A DNA stretch of 64,000 nt, taken from assembly GCF_019550795.1 (NCBI RefSeq), contig NZ_CP080545.1, positions 4,622,001 through 4,686,000 on the forward strand. Reading direction: 5' to 3'. Of this stretch, positions 34,201 to 41,569 are shown piece by piece. Position 1 is the stretch's first letter; each line of letters starts with the position of its first letter. Source of the DNA: Paenibacillus sp. sptzw28. Lineage in GTDB: Bacteria > Bacillota > Bacilli > Paenibacillales > Paenibacillaceae. A program made the position numbers and the translations under genes. Below the pieces are notes generated by a model. The model did not search any database, was not told where the DNA came from, and was given only the letters and a program-made list of their open reading frames with translations.

Positions 34201-36587
34201 ACAGGCCGCGGTATGCCGCAGCGGTCGGACATTCGGGAGGCTATCCAGCAGAGCAGCTGCCAGTCGCCCCTTACCCACCTGTGCAAACGCCGCTGGTAGG
34301 CGTGAAAGGTGACAGGATGGCCGTCGACAACCTCAATGTCGGAGAGCAGGCCGCTCCTCAGAAAGCCGCCTTCCAGCAAATCATGGCTGAGCACGGAATT
34401 TTCCGGTATCCGGTCGTTAAGAACCTGCTTGAACGCCGCCACATTGAAGATGCCTTTTCCGGTGAAAATCCCTTGGCCGAAGGCATCCTGATACGGATCG
34501 GACATTGCGAACGAGTACGGATCGATGCCCGGCTTGCCCGACCACAGCTTGGCTAGCCTGGAAGACGCAGCGGAATCGTAGCTGATGCCTACGCGCGGCT
34601 GCAGGACGCCATAGCCTTCCGTGACGCGTGTGCCGGCTGCATTCAAGCGTGCACGGTTATATGGAAGATGTATGGTACCGACCATCCGGGCGGCGGTACC
34701 GACCGGCAGCTCCGTATCCGCATCAAGAGTAATGACATACTTGTAGCGGGAAATCGAAGAGCAGTCGCCTACCAGGCAAGAGCAGCTCGTATCGTTCCGG
34801 CCGCTGAGCAGCTCGACAAACTCGACGAGCTTCCCGCGTTTGCGCTCCCACCCCATCCAAACCTGCTCCGACTCATTCCATTGACGCGACCGCTGAAAAA
34901 GATAGAACGGCCCTGCTCCGGTATCGGCATTTCTGTACACCCGGTTGAGTTCCTCGATACGCCGGCGCGCAGCAGCGGTTATTCGTTCGTCCTCCTCCGT
35001 ATGTTCGGTTGAAGCGTCAGCGAAGTCGCCGAGAAGAGCAAAGCCCATATTTGGGTCCATGCTCGCCAAATAATGAAGCTCGAGCCTGTCTGCCATCTCC
35101 TCGGCTTCCTCCGGCTTCGACCAAATAACCGGTATAACCGTTATCGTCGCCGCGTCTTCAGCGATGCCGCTGGAATAGTCAAATCGCAGCAGCGGCTGCG
35201 TCACGAAAAGTTGGCCGATAAGCGCATGAACTGAAGTTACCGCCCATTCGCTGACCGGGATCGCGAGCACGAGTGCGGCTGTAATCCACATGCCGATCGG
35301 CGCAGAGGCGTCTCCTGCCGCCGCGCGAGCGCACCAAAGAGCCACGGCCAGGAATGCGGCAAAAACAAGCGCCATTCCCGACAAATACATTCCGACGCCG
35401 GGACGCAGACGAATCGGCCTGGAGAGACGTTTCGGGTGGAGGCATTCGCGTAATGCATGCAGCAGGTCCCTGTTCCCTCTCGGATCAAGCAAATAGTAAG
35501 CGGCGAAGGCTTGCCGAGGCTGCAATTCTGAACCGGCTTCAGCCTCCTCGGCTTTGGCTCCTTCCGTATCAGCATCTGAATAGCGGTGGGCCAAAGCTAC
35601 CGCCTGCTGCGCGATGACATTTTCGGGCACGCCGTAGGAGCGCGATAAGCGCTCGACCCCGCTTCGCAGCGAGTCGCGGCTTTTCCGGTCCATCAGCGGA
35701 TAAGTTCCCGCATGCTCCTCGCACAAAGTATGCTCGACCACACACATCCTGTCGAACACCGGATCCCATCTCGTACGGGACAGCTTTCGCAGCGATTGTA
35801 TAAGCTGTCCTGCCGTTAATTCATAAGCCGCCTGCAGCTGATGCTCATACAGAATAATCCGGTTTAAGCTATCGGCACCGTTATCCAGCTTGCACAGCAG
35901 CCAGCTGCGCACCTCGCCGGCTTCCTCGGCCCATTCATTCAAATGGCTGACCAAGTGTACGATTACCGGAGCTGACAGAGGCATCTGCTGCCCCGCTTTC
36001 TCCAAGGCATCTTTAACCTTCGCGGCATCCGGAACCGAACGCCCTTCGGTGAACGGCTCCAGCAGCTTGTCTACCTCGAGGCAGGCAACCCGCCGCTCCC
36101 GGACGGCGGCCATCACTTCGGACAGCTTGGCGATAACCGATATACGCAGCATAAGGGGCATCGCCCATACCTCGGCGATCGTCAGTACCGCAACCTCCTG
36201 GTATGCATTCGAAAATCGTACAAACGTATCAATGTCAAACGCGCCGTCAGTTTGCCGCAAATATTCGGAGCACAGCGACAGCACGCGCGGCTCCGCTCCG
36301 GGCGTCAGCCGCGGCAGCCGGCGTGACAGCCGCTCAGTCAATTCCGTCTGCACGTTAAAGGCTTCGGATTCGATCAAATCGGCATGGTCAAGAAGCCATT
36401 GCTCCGCAGGCTGAAAGCAGGGCGCGCCATCCTGTTTGAGCTCGGACGCAAAAGCCCGCAGCACTTCAAGATTTCGGCGGAAGCTCCGCCATATCGAGGC
36501 AGTCGAACGATAGGTAGCCTTGTCGGGATGATGAATAAGAGCCAGTTCACGCGCTTGCTGCTCAAGTTGCTCGACTGTTGGAATCAT
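28239..36587 (-). CDS. Cyclic beta-1,2-glucan synthase-like giant enzyme (GT84 + GH94)
   Basis: A 2782-residue membrane enzyme of the NdvB/Cgs type, which polymerises glucose from UDP-glucose, cyclises the chain and trims it by phosphorolysis. Order: N-terminal region (1-400); two spans near 405-465; glycosyltransferase domain with VITLDADTELPVGTAARM (about 620) and RRLHRWVRGDW; spans near 815-870 and 935-980; a glucoamylase-like domain (about 1000-1400; GHLYNWYDTQSLRPLPP, GISESGYYAFD) corresponding to the cyclising transglycosylase part; then GH94 domains with the catalytic Asp in GIGDWNDGMN (about 2434) and YTHGVIWSIVAWCALG. Length equals proteobacterial homologues. AAGGGGGG precedes the ATG. 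Transcribed alone, divergent from a LytTR gene; no glucan exporter is nearby. Confidence 0.93.
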   Translation of the reverse strand: MIPTVEQLEQQARELALIHHPDKATYRSTASIWRSFRRNLEVLRAFASELKQDGAPCFQPAEQWLLDHADLIESEAFNVQTELTERLSRRLPRLTPGAEPRVLSLCSEYLRQTDGAFDIDTFVRFSNAYQEVAVLTIAEVWAMPLMLRISVIAKLSEVMAAVRERRVACLEVDKLLEPFTEGRSVPDAAKVKDALEKAGQQMPLSAPVIVHLVSHLNEWAEEAGEVRSWLLCKLDNGADSLNRIILYEHQLQAAYELTAGQLIQSLRKLSRTRWDPVFDRMCVVEHTLCEEHAGTYPLMDRKSRDSLRSGVERLSRSYGVPENVIAQQAVALAHRYSDADTEGAKAEEAEAGSELQPRQAFAAYYLLDPRGNRDLLHALRECLHPKRLSRPIRLRPGVGMYLSGMALVFAAFLAVALWCARAAAGDASAPIGMWITAALVLAIPVSEWAVTSVHALIGQLFVTQPLLRFDYSSGIAEDAATITVIPVIWSKPEEAEEMADRLELHYLASMDPNMGFALLGDFADASTEHTEEDERITAAARRRIEELNRVYRNADTGAGPFYLFQRSRQWNESEQVWMGWERKRGKLVEFVELLSGRNDTSCSCLVGDCSSISRYKYVITLDADTELPVGTAARMVGTIHLPYNRARLNAAGTRVTEGYGVLQPRVGISYDSAASSRLAKLWSGKPGIDPYSFAMSDPYQDAFGQGIFTGKGIFNVAAFKQVLNDRIPENSVLSHDLLEGGFLRSGLLSDIEVVDGHPVTFHAYQRRLHRWVRGDWQLLCWIASRMSDRCGIPRPVDLSLLTRWQIIDNMRRSLVQPAVFILLAASLFISGFTGAVLMAAGLLTLGLPLIRALLSFRRLYRRPDFLLTAFAQSLVQLVILPYQTVVLADAVVRTLYRLTVSKRNLLEWMSSAEVERRSRANSPTAVAGLWGGRVLAVVFAAAAFMFAEGSLRAFGLAISAIWLLAPAAVYWLNGSPALPQSAPTEHERKELQELAAQMWAYYEDFAVEGDNWLPPDNVQFEPPNGVAHRTSPTNIGLQLACTLTARDFGFIDTPGMLDRVERTMGTIEKMEKWSGHLYNWYDTQSLRPLPPLYVSTVDSGNFVAYLVALKQGILEWAKKGEEGPAGSSVLPRAEKLAGRIEAIIAGTDFRPLYNGSAELFTLGYHAALERKEEILYDLFASEARQASFLAIAFGQAPVSHWFRLGRTMARSGRYPTLLSWSGTMFEYLMPSLLMRTYRHSVWDATYKGVVRRQIEYARQRGVPFGISESGYYAFDYAMNYQYRAFGVPGLGFQRGLENDLVLAPYAAIMALPVQLGESLDSLNRMAAMGARGKYGFYEAIDCTAQRMPEGKSCIVVRSFMAHHLGMSLLTLGNLLLTRTMVDRFHADKRVEAAELLLQERIPARPAIIKNAARPFIERMNQPLTGTRIPLREFTKPCEVPEVCVLSNGSFTSVVSDSGGGFSQSGEWALSRWHEDPVSETPGSCFFIRDVASQSFWSPAFEPCRAEAEEQRVQFALDKVCFKRRDGDLSTMLEICVPPEHNAELRRLSVTNTGPETRVVEITAYTEVSLSPPAADEAHPAFSKLFVQTEYDAESECLLAVRRPRDIKEQPKWAVHSLSIGCEELGPVEYETDRSCFIGRGHTLTGPASLECKLSGTLGAVLDPAFVMRRRISIGPGETVKLFSVAGIADSRGEALAMAAGLCGEQQVERSFQLAWTRSRIELRHQRITAMEADQYHMMAGRLLYQTPLRQERALHIAANTAGQSALWPLGISGDLPIALVRMQDKTQMPFAVKALTGHSYLRKKGIAFDLVFLIEEAGGYYQEVQDALRRAAEQTVDVTSTPGGVYPVMADRLTPEQLTLLSSAARLTLHAAGPSFRAQLAVRPANRKIPAAVPVKSNAAASEKERKSIESTEHLETIEGLSPEFRLRPEPAEEAVMPEPQEKDPDPLILFNGYGGFAKAGREYRIMMKNGKYLPAPWSNVIANPSFGCLVTELGTGYTWWRNSREFKLTPWSNDPVLDQPGEACYIRDDDTGELWSGSPSPVLGMEAFDAAHGFGYSRFSRQTRGIRQSMTVYVGKEDPVKFIVLRLENTGHEQRSISVAYYCNWVLGVRKQANAPYIVSEWDKETGSLLSRNAYQETFRDAVAFLHMHAETDETEYGNNEVELSYTSDRAEFIGRNGSLASPAGMGRESLSNVDGVFADSCGAVRMKLTLPPRSVRRVHVLVGAGASKETALGLIRRYGTTESCEEAFADVTSYWDHTLGQIKVATPNRELDLMLNGWLLYQALSCRIWARTAFYQAGGAFGFRDQLQDSLALLHTLPELTRKQILLHASHQYTEGDVQHWWHEETERGIRTRYSDDLLWLPYAASRYVVHTGDSGILDEPVRFLTSEPLRDDEHERYEATVAAEETAALYEHCIRAIERASRLGEHGIPLMGIGDWNDGMNSVGDDGKGESVWLGWFLCEVLRRFAGLCELKGDIERAELYRTRRDSIAEALNKHAWDGEWYRRAFTDEGTWLGSGRNEECRIDAIAQSWSVISGAAPEERARQAMQSFDRELVDRDLSVATLLTPPFDRTDPSPGYIQGYPPGIRENGAQYTHGVIWSIVAWCALGESGKAVELFHLLNPVTHAQTQSEVRKYAGEPYVMAADVYTRDPVKGRAGWTWYTGASGWMYQAGIEWILGLRREGGRLLISPNIPADWPSYSVRYTYRTSVYHITVRVDAGDKEFAGGVTIDGRPLEQEPDVPNQAGETHVMYIPLIDDGREHEVEVVISSNRSASAAMKQV

Positions 36588-36813
36588 GGGCCCCCCTTAA
36601 ACCGTGAGTCATAACTCTAGCCAAGCGCTGGACAACCCTTGGCTGAACCCGGCCAACGCACCCGCATTCACTGCCGGACGCGATCAAGCCTTATTTGAAT
36701 AATATCTCCAACTCATCGGAAAATTATGAGAGAGCCGCTTGGGTATCGGGAAGCGATTGACGCAGGCGGGGTGAACCCGCACGGTTTATTTATGGGCTAT
36801 GAAATGATAGCCG

Positions 36814-36855
36814 TTCCAATTCCAGCGAATTTATGCTAAAATGAAAGCGCTCACA
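36814..36855 (+). promoter_or_regulatory. Promoter with overlapping cre-like (CcpA) site
   Basis: TTCCAA (36814-36819), 17-base spacer, extended -10 TGCTAAAAT (TAAAAT at 36837-36842). Directly after it, TGAAAGCGCTCACA (36842-36855) matches the cre consensus TGWAARCGYTWNCW at 13 of 14 positions and would cover the transcription start, a repressing position. Serves the LytTR gene. Confidence 0.6.
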
Positions 36856-36884
36856 AATTCATCTTATTTAAGGGGGAGCGTCAC

Positions 36885-37232
36885 ATGATGAATGAAGCGA
36901 AGGATGCGCGAAACGTTTATGAGAACTTTGAGGTGGAGACGGACATTCTCTACTTCAACGTTGGCCGATTCGGTCTCGTCAGCTTCCATGGCAGAAATTA
37001 TAATATTAAAAAGAATATGTCTGCCGACCAATTAAACCGGTATATCGCAACAGGGCTTTTCGTCAAAGTCAATTCGAACTGTTATGTGAACGTCGCGAAG
37101 ATCATATCGTTCACGGATGGCATCATCCATTTTGAAGGGAAAGGCTTCGACGCCAAACACGTGCCGGTCTCAAGATTGAGACAGCACCATATTAAAAACC
37201 TGCTGTCTGCGCGCAATCCGGTAGCAATGTGA
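36885..37232 (+). CDS. LytTR-domain DNA-binding protein
   Basis: A 115-residue protein consisting almost only of a LytTR domain: YFNVGRFGLVSFHGRNYNIKK, then GLFVKVNSNCYVNVAKII, ending VPVSRLRQHHIKNLL, the usual beta-sheet DNA-binding pattern. It lacks a receiver domain, so it is not a classical two-component regulator. GGGGGAG six bases before the ATG. Divergent from the glucan synthase gene, with 297 bases between them, so it may control that gene (inference), and its own promoter carries a cre-like site. Confidence 0.85.
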   Translation: MMNEAKDARNVYENFEVETDILYFNVGRFGLVSFHGRNYNIKKNMSADQLNRYIATGLFVKVNSNCYVNVAKIISFTDGIIHFEGKGFDAKHVPVSRLRQHHIKNLLSARNPVAM

Positions 37233-37246
37233 CCGCTAAAACAATG

Positions 37247-37296
37247 AAAGCCTTGATTCGCACGGAACAGTCCCGTAATCGAATCAAGGCTTTTTT
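37247..37296 (+). terminator. Bidirectional terminator
   Basis: A 14-bp perfect stem (37247-37260 with 37280-37293) followed by a T run on the plus strand (TTTTTTG); it separates the LytTR gene from the convergent isomerase gene. Confidence 0.9.
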
Positions 37297-37311
37297 GCTG
37301 CCGCAGCCTGT

Positions 37312-38076
37312 TTAAAGGTTAGCCGCGATATCCCGTTTAAACTGTATTATCGCTTCGTCGGTGTCGATCGTATAGCCGCACTCCAGCCCTACGAAACCGT
37401 CAAAGCCTGTATCCCGGATAGCCCGCAATATATTGAGGTAATTAAGCTCGCCTGTTCCCGGCTGCTTTCGCCCGGGATTGTCCGCGATATGATAATGATT
37501 GATGCGGCTGCTGTAGCGCGTCGCATTGGAAATGACGTTCCCCTCGGTGATTTGCTGGTGGTATACGTCGAAAACCAGCTTCACATGCGGGTTGTCCACT
37601 TGATCGATGATATCCGCCGCTTCATATGAATATTGAACAAAATGCCCCTGGTGGTCGACGATGCCGTTCAGAGGCTCCACCTCAAGCACGATTCCGGCTT
37701 GCTCGCATATAGGCGCGCACCGTTTCAGCGTTTCGACCATCGCTTTGCGCTGGAACGCGCGCGGCAGCCCGTCCATGACCTGTCCCGTTTGTGTGATGAC
37801 CGATTTGGTCCCGAGCGTCCGGCAAGCTTCAATCGTTTGCTTGAGCCCGTCTATAAACACATCTCTTTGCCGTTCGTCGATCAGATTAAACGACCTCGTG
37901 CATACCGCGCTGATGCCGACGCCGATTCGCTCCTGTTCTCGTGCAATCGCTTTCAAATCTCCGAGTTCCCACCAACCGTAATATTCAAGTCCGTCGAAGC
38001 CGTGTTCTTTAATTTTCTCCAGATGATAAATAACGTCTTTCCCCGGGTAAGCGCCAATGCATAGTGAAAACTTCAT
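37312..38076 (-). CDS. Hydroxypyruvate isomerase-like TIM-barrel sugar isomerase
   Basis: A 254-residue protein of the xylose isomerase-like/Hyi family, cytoplasmic. Metal ligands are visible: VLEVEPLN (Glu), VFDVYHQQ (Asp, His), INHYHIADNPGR (His) and VGLECGY (Glu). The frame is open 50 codons upstream, but AGGAGGG at 7 bases fixes the start at 38076 (MKFSLCIGAYPG). Substrate unknown. Monocistronic; divergent from the small gene at 38261. Confidence 0.9.
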   Translation of the reverse strand: MKFSLCIGAYPGKDVIYHLEKIKEHGFDGLEYYGWWELGDLKAIAREQERIGVGISAVCTRSFNLIDERQRDVFIDGLKQTIEACRTLGTKSVITQTGQVMDGLPRAFQRKAMVETLKRCAPICEQAGIVLEVEPLNGIVDHQGHFVQYSYEAADIIDQVDNPHVKLVFDVYHQQITEGNVISNATRYSSRINHYHIADNPGRKQPGTGELNYLNILRAIRDTGFDGFVGLECGYTIDTDEAIIQFKRDIAANL

Positions 38077-38260
38077 GCTTTGTCCCTCCTGCTTCAGTCG
38101 AATACTTATTCCTTCGAGTATGCCATATTCGGTGCAAATGTCTATATAAAGGTCCGCAATTTTATATGTCCGTTCTACAATTTCCCATGAGCTGCCGTTC
38201 ATTCGGGAAGGCGGAGCTGCAAACAATAAGCTGCAGCAAGACGGGAAGGAGGCTGCTTAC

Positions 38261-38353
38261 TTGGCGAAACAGCAGGGACACGGCAACAAGAACACACAGA
38301 CGAAGACCTCTGATAAGAAAGGCAATGGCAATGGCAGCGGCGGCGGAAGCTAG
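38261..38353 (+). CDS. Small hydrophilic protein, 30 residues, TTG start
   Basis: TTG at 38261 follows AAGGAGG at 8 bases and reads (M)AKQQGHGNKNTQTKTSDKKGNGNGSGGGS. It is rich in Lys, Gln, Asn and Gly, with no hydrophobic stretch. A perfect terminator follows 23 bases after the stop on the same strand, which supports a real gene. No family recognised; composition recalls small spore or cold-shock-associated peptides, but that is a guess. Confidence 0.5.
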   Translation: MAKQQGHGNKNTQTKTSDKKGNGNGSGGGS

Positions 38354-38375
38354 CGGCACCATCATGACCACGGCA

Positions 38376-38420
38376 ATAGCCCCGCTTTCCTGCCAATCAG
38401 GCAATGAAAAGCGGGGCTAT
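38376..38420 (+). terminator. Hairpin terminator after the small gene
   Basis: A 13-bp perfect stem, ATAGCCCCGCTTT with AAAGCGGGGCTAT, followed by CAATTTATC. T content after the stem is modest, but the stem is very stable and only a plus-strand gene ends just before it. Confidence 0.7.
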
Positions 38421-38531
38421 CAATTTATCAATACACGAGCGCAGAGAGCCGGGTTATTACGAGCGTGACGGCATCACATGCTCGCCGGCGGTGTGACTCC
38501 CGAGATCGAGTAACTCAGCGCTTCGCGCCAT

Positions 38532-38984
38532 TTACTCTTCCTTCCCTTTTCCGCCGTCCATGTTGGCGATTATTTGATGACATAACCTGGTTAGCTCCTG
38601 CACATCGCCCAGCGTCATCCCCGCGAACATCATTTTCGAGATTTGCGCCCGTCGCACTTTCAGCCTCTGCACGAGCTCCCGTCCCTTATCCGTCAGCACC
38701 AGATATACCACCCGGCGGTCATCCAGATCGCGCACGCGCTCCAGATATTCCATATCAATGAGCTTGTCGGCGATTCCCGTAATAGCGCCGGCCGTAATGC
38801 AGAGCTGCTCCGCTAAGGCGGAGGCCTTCTGCGGACCATCCTCAAACAGCCTGATTAATATTCGCGCCTGCATGGCGTTGATACCGATATCGTTTTCTTT
38901 CGTCCACTCCAGATCCATCCGCCTTTTCATTTGAAAAAAAGCGTGCTCCAGTTCTTGAAAATCTTGTTGGCTCGGTTCGTTCAT
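38532..38984 (-). CDS. MarR-family transcriptional regulator
   Basis: A 150-residue winged-helix regulator: MQARILIRLFEDGPQKASALAEQL, recognition helix CITAGAITGIADKLIDMEYLE, wing RVRDLDDRRVVYLVLTDKG. GGGAGG nine bases before the ATG. Upstream on the minus strand TTTACA-17-TAAACT is a plausible promoter, with repeated AAATATAT segments inside it that could be an operator. No co-transcribed target gene, so its regulon is unknown. Confidence 0.9.
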   Translation of the reverse strand: MNEPSQQDFQELEHAFFQMKRRMDLEWTKENDIGINAMQARILIRLFEDGPQKASALAEQLCITAGAITGIADKLIDMEYLERVRDLDDRRVVYLVLTDKGRELVQRLKVRRAQISKMMFAGMTLGDVQELTRLCHQIIANMDGGKGKEE

Positions 38985-39109
38985 GCGTAAACATCCTCCC
39001 GGTTGATTCGTTATATATTTAGTTTAGATGAATATATTTAAGTTGTAAAGTTTTTATCGCTAAAATATTTTTCCTTATTACCTTTATCCGCCGGGCCTGG
39101 AATAATACG

Positions 39110-39141
39110 AAAAAAAACAGGATAGCGTAATCGCCATCCTG
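39110..39141 (-). terminator. Terminator of the urease operon
   Basis: Minus strand: CAGGAT-GCG stem with CGC-ATCCTG (one unpaired base each side) followed by eight T, five bases past the ureD stop. Confidence 0.88.
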
Positions 39142-39145
39142 CCTG

Positions 39146-40072
39146 TTATTTGCGGAAATTAAGCGGCTCCTTGCCTAGAAGGGAGGCGCGCACCGCCTGC
39201 CATGCTGCGCTCATTGCCTCTTGCAGCGGCCATGCGGCCGTACCGGCCGCCATTACCGCCAAGCCGTACTTATACGTTGCGGAGACGCCCGCTATAACTT
39301 GATGACCGTCCCTTGCCGGCAGTCCGGCAAGCGCGGCTCTTACAGCTTCGATATGCGGCATGGCCAGCTTGTCTGAAAAAGCATAGAGCACGCTTGTGTG
39401 CGTCATCCCGCCGAAGCAGCCGGGAGTCGTTAAACGCTGTTGACCCGGCTCGATCAGCTGGTTCTGGGCGAAGATCAGCTCGTCTTCATAGGTCACCCTC
39501 AGCCTGTTTCTATACTCACGGTAGGCGAATCGCTCTCCCCGCAGCGTACGGCCGGGACAGAGCACTTCTGCCTGCATCCATACCGAGCCCGCCGAGAGGC
39601 TAACCTCTGTCTCGCATGTAAGCGAGGCGCCGCGGTACAGCATAACCGGTTCCGGCATGGACTCGACGACTGCGCCCGCTTCGAGCCGGTAGACCTGACT
39701 GATTGACGAGCCGCTGCCGGCATCCGGACAAGGGTGTACTTTTGTGAACGACTGATTCGTTACATAAATGTGAGCGTCCTTCCCCGCTTTCCATTCCAGC
39801 TCATACCGGTCGCCAGCCAGCAGTCCCGGGGATACGTCCATCACCATCACGCCGACCGCTCCCTCAAGCGGGAAAGTCTTCGCGATTTTGATCGGAGCGG
39901 TGTGATACTTGGACTCGAGCTGCGTTTTCCCGCCCCGGTTCACGAATGCGGCCCGCAGCTGAGAAATCCGCCCGGCCGGCTGCCCATTATCCGTGGCGAT
40001 TGCCGAGGGCTGCGCCATGTTCATGGTTGCGGGCGATGGAATCGCCGTCTTACGAGTGGTTGTGCTCATGTC
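39146..40072 (-). CDS. ureD: Urease accessory protein UreD (UreH)
   Basis: Scaffold that binds apo-urease and, with UreF and UreG, delivers nickel. Family features: [29 protein letters not shown] is seen in part at residues 40-65, [32 protein letters not shown] and LVGxx-type strands of [11 protein letters not shown]. Start uncertain: ATG at 40072 (overlapping ureG by 23 bases) is used here, while ATG at 40024 would give 292 residues; neither has a good ribosome site, so translational coupling to ureG is likely. Last gene of ureABCFGD. Confidence 0.9.
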   Translation of the reverse strand, partial: DMSTTTRKTAIPSPATMNMAQPSAIATDNGQPAGRISQLRAAFVNRGGKTQLESKYHTAPIKIAKTFPLEGAVGVMVMDVSPGLLAGDRYELEWKAGKDAHIYVTNQSFTKVHPCPDAGSGSSISQVYRLEAGAVVESMPEPVMLYRGASLTCETEVSLSAGSVWMQAEVLCPGRTLRGERFAYREYRNRLRVTYEDELIFAQNQLIEPGQQRLTTPGCFGGMTHTSVLYAFSDKLAMPHIEAVRAALAGLPARDGHQVIAGVSATYKYGLAVMAAGTAAWPLQEAMSAAWQAVRASLLGKEPLNFRK

Positions 40073-40781
40073 CATGACTATGCCGGGTATCATGCTTATG
40101 CTCATGAACATGCTCGAGTCCGTGAGCATGGGCGAGCTCATGCTCCAGCCATCCGACTATCTGCCCGACGCCTACGCCGCCAAACAGATTGGAAAACACA
40201 TACGGGCGCCCTCCCCGCATACGTTTGGTGTCTTCCTCCATGACTTGAAGACTGGCGCCTACATAGGGTGCCAGATCAATCTTGTTAACGACAAGCAGGT
40301 CGGAACGCATAATTCCGGGACCGCCTTTACGAGGAATTTTCTCCCCCTGAGCCACGTCGATGATGTAGATAAACCGGTCGACCAGCTCGGGGCTGAATGC
40401 TGCCGCCAGATTATCCCCGCCGCTTTCTATAAAAATAATATCGAGTCCGCTGAACCTGCTCGTCAGCTCGTCAACCGCCTCGAAATTCATCGATGCATCC
40501 TCGCGGATCGCCGTATGAGGACAGCCGCCCGTCTCTACGCCGATAATGCGCTCCTCGGGGAGAACTCCGGTAGCCGCCAGTATTCGGGCGTCTTCCTTTG
40601 TGTAGATGTCATTCGTGATAACCGCCACGCTGTATTTATCCTTAAGCGACCCCGCCATACGTTCGACCAGCGCCGTCTTGCCGGAACCTACCGGGCCTCC
40701 GATCCCGATTCGAATCGGACGCGAGCGATCCATAGCCGGTTTTTTCCATTCATGATGATGATGACCTTGTCCTTGACACAT
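40050..40781 (-). CDS. ureG: Urease accessory GTPase UreG with histidine-rich ends
   Basis: SIMIBI-class GTPase that drives nickel insertion. P-loop [21 protein letters not shown] switch region, nickel-binding CPH motif in [14 protein letters not shown], and the NKID base-specificity motif. 243 residues, longer than the usual about 205 because of an N-terminal GHHHHEW and a C-terminal tail of about 30 residues with 11 histidines in HxH pattern ([18 protein letters not shown]). Since no ureE is present in the operon, the tail may serve as the nickel store (inference). Start at 40781 set by GGGAGGT at 7 bases; the longer open frame is not used. Confidence 0.96.
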   Translation of the reverse strand: MCQGQGHHHHEWKKPAMDRSRPIRIGIGGPVGSGKTALVERMAGSLKDKYSVAVITNDIYTKEDARILAATGVLPEERIIGVETGGCPHTAIREDASMNFEAVDELTSRFSGLDIIFIESGGDNLAAAFSPELVDRFIYIIDVAQGEKIPRKGGPGIMRSDLLVVNKIDLAPYVGASLQVMEEDTKRMRGGRPYVFSNLFGGVGVGQIVGWLEHELAHAHGLEHVHEHKHDTRHSHGHEHNHS

Positions 40782-40810
40782 CGCACATACCTCCCAAAAA
40801 AGTTTATGAT

Positions 40811-41548
40811 TCAGGACATAAATAACCTGGAGTACAACGTTTCGTGCCTGATCATGGCGAGCTCCGCCATCGGCATGTTCGAGTATGCGTCTTCCGGATC
40901 CAATTGAGCGACATTTGTCCAAGCCTTTGCCGTCATAGGCGTCAGCCGGGCGATGATCATCTGGCCCTCGGTCTGGCCTAAGGACATCAGCCTCAGCGCA
41001 CTGTTCACACAGGTAACGATGCAGGCGTATAAGTATCCCTGAGCCGCTTGTTGAAGCGGTATCCCGAGCTGCAGGCACGCATACCCGAAGACAAGCGGGT
41101 GCGTTGCGAAGCATCTGCCTTCGCGAAGCGCTTCAGATACCGGAGACCAGTCCAATTGCGGGTAGACATTACCGGCAAGCTGATGCAGCCGTCGTCCCAT
41201 CTTCTGTGTGCCGACCCGGGTCTCAGCTCCTATACGCTGCACATGGACAAGCCGCTCAACAGCCCATAGTCGCTCCCAATCAGCTGCCGGCGCATCGCGG
41301 TATACCGCTTTAACAACCATCGCATCGGATGTCGACCAGCTATGGTGCAGCATAGCATTCGCATACTCCTCAAGCTCAGCGCTGGTTCGCAGCTGCCCTT
41401 CCTGTACGAGCGTCTCCAGACCGAACGAATGCGAGAAGCCGCCGATCGGCAGCGCCGAATCGAGCAGCTGCTGCAGCGCCAGCCATGGAACGAGGCTGCC
41501 GCCGGAACCCGTTTGAATATCGTTTTTGCCGCCGCTATTCTTATTCAA
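40811..41548 (-). CDS. ureF: Urease accessory protein UreF
   Basis: Helical protein that bridges UreD and UreG in the activation complex. Family blocks: [24 protein letters not shown] near the N-terminus, [42 protein letters not shown] and the conserved C-terminal YSRLF. 245 residues, usual size. The start is TTG at 41548 (GGGGTG 8 bases upstream). 21 bases after ureC and 29 before ureG. Confidence 0.95.
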   Translation of the reverse strand: MNKNSGGKNDIQTGSGGSLVPWLALQQLLDSALPIGGFSHSFGLETLVQEGQLRTSAELEEYANAMLHHSWSTSDAMVVKAVYRDAPAADWERLWAVERLVHVQRIGAETRVGTQKMGRRLHQLAGNVYPQLDWSPVSEALREGRCFATHPLVFGYACLQLGIPLQQAAQGYLYACIVTCVNSALRLMSLGQTEGQMIIARLTPMTAKAWTNVAQLDPEDAYSNMPMAELAMIRHETLYSRLFMS

Positions 41549-41569
41549 GCCGCCTTCACCCCGTTCCCG

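Noticed and set aside
28250..36565. Numerous 60-240 codon frames on both strands inside the glucan synthase gene
   Set aside because: All lie in other frames of one continuous 2782-codon gene with clear domains; none has a ribosome site or family signature.
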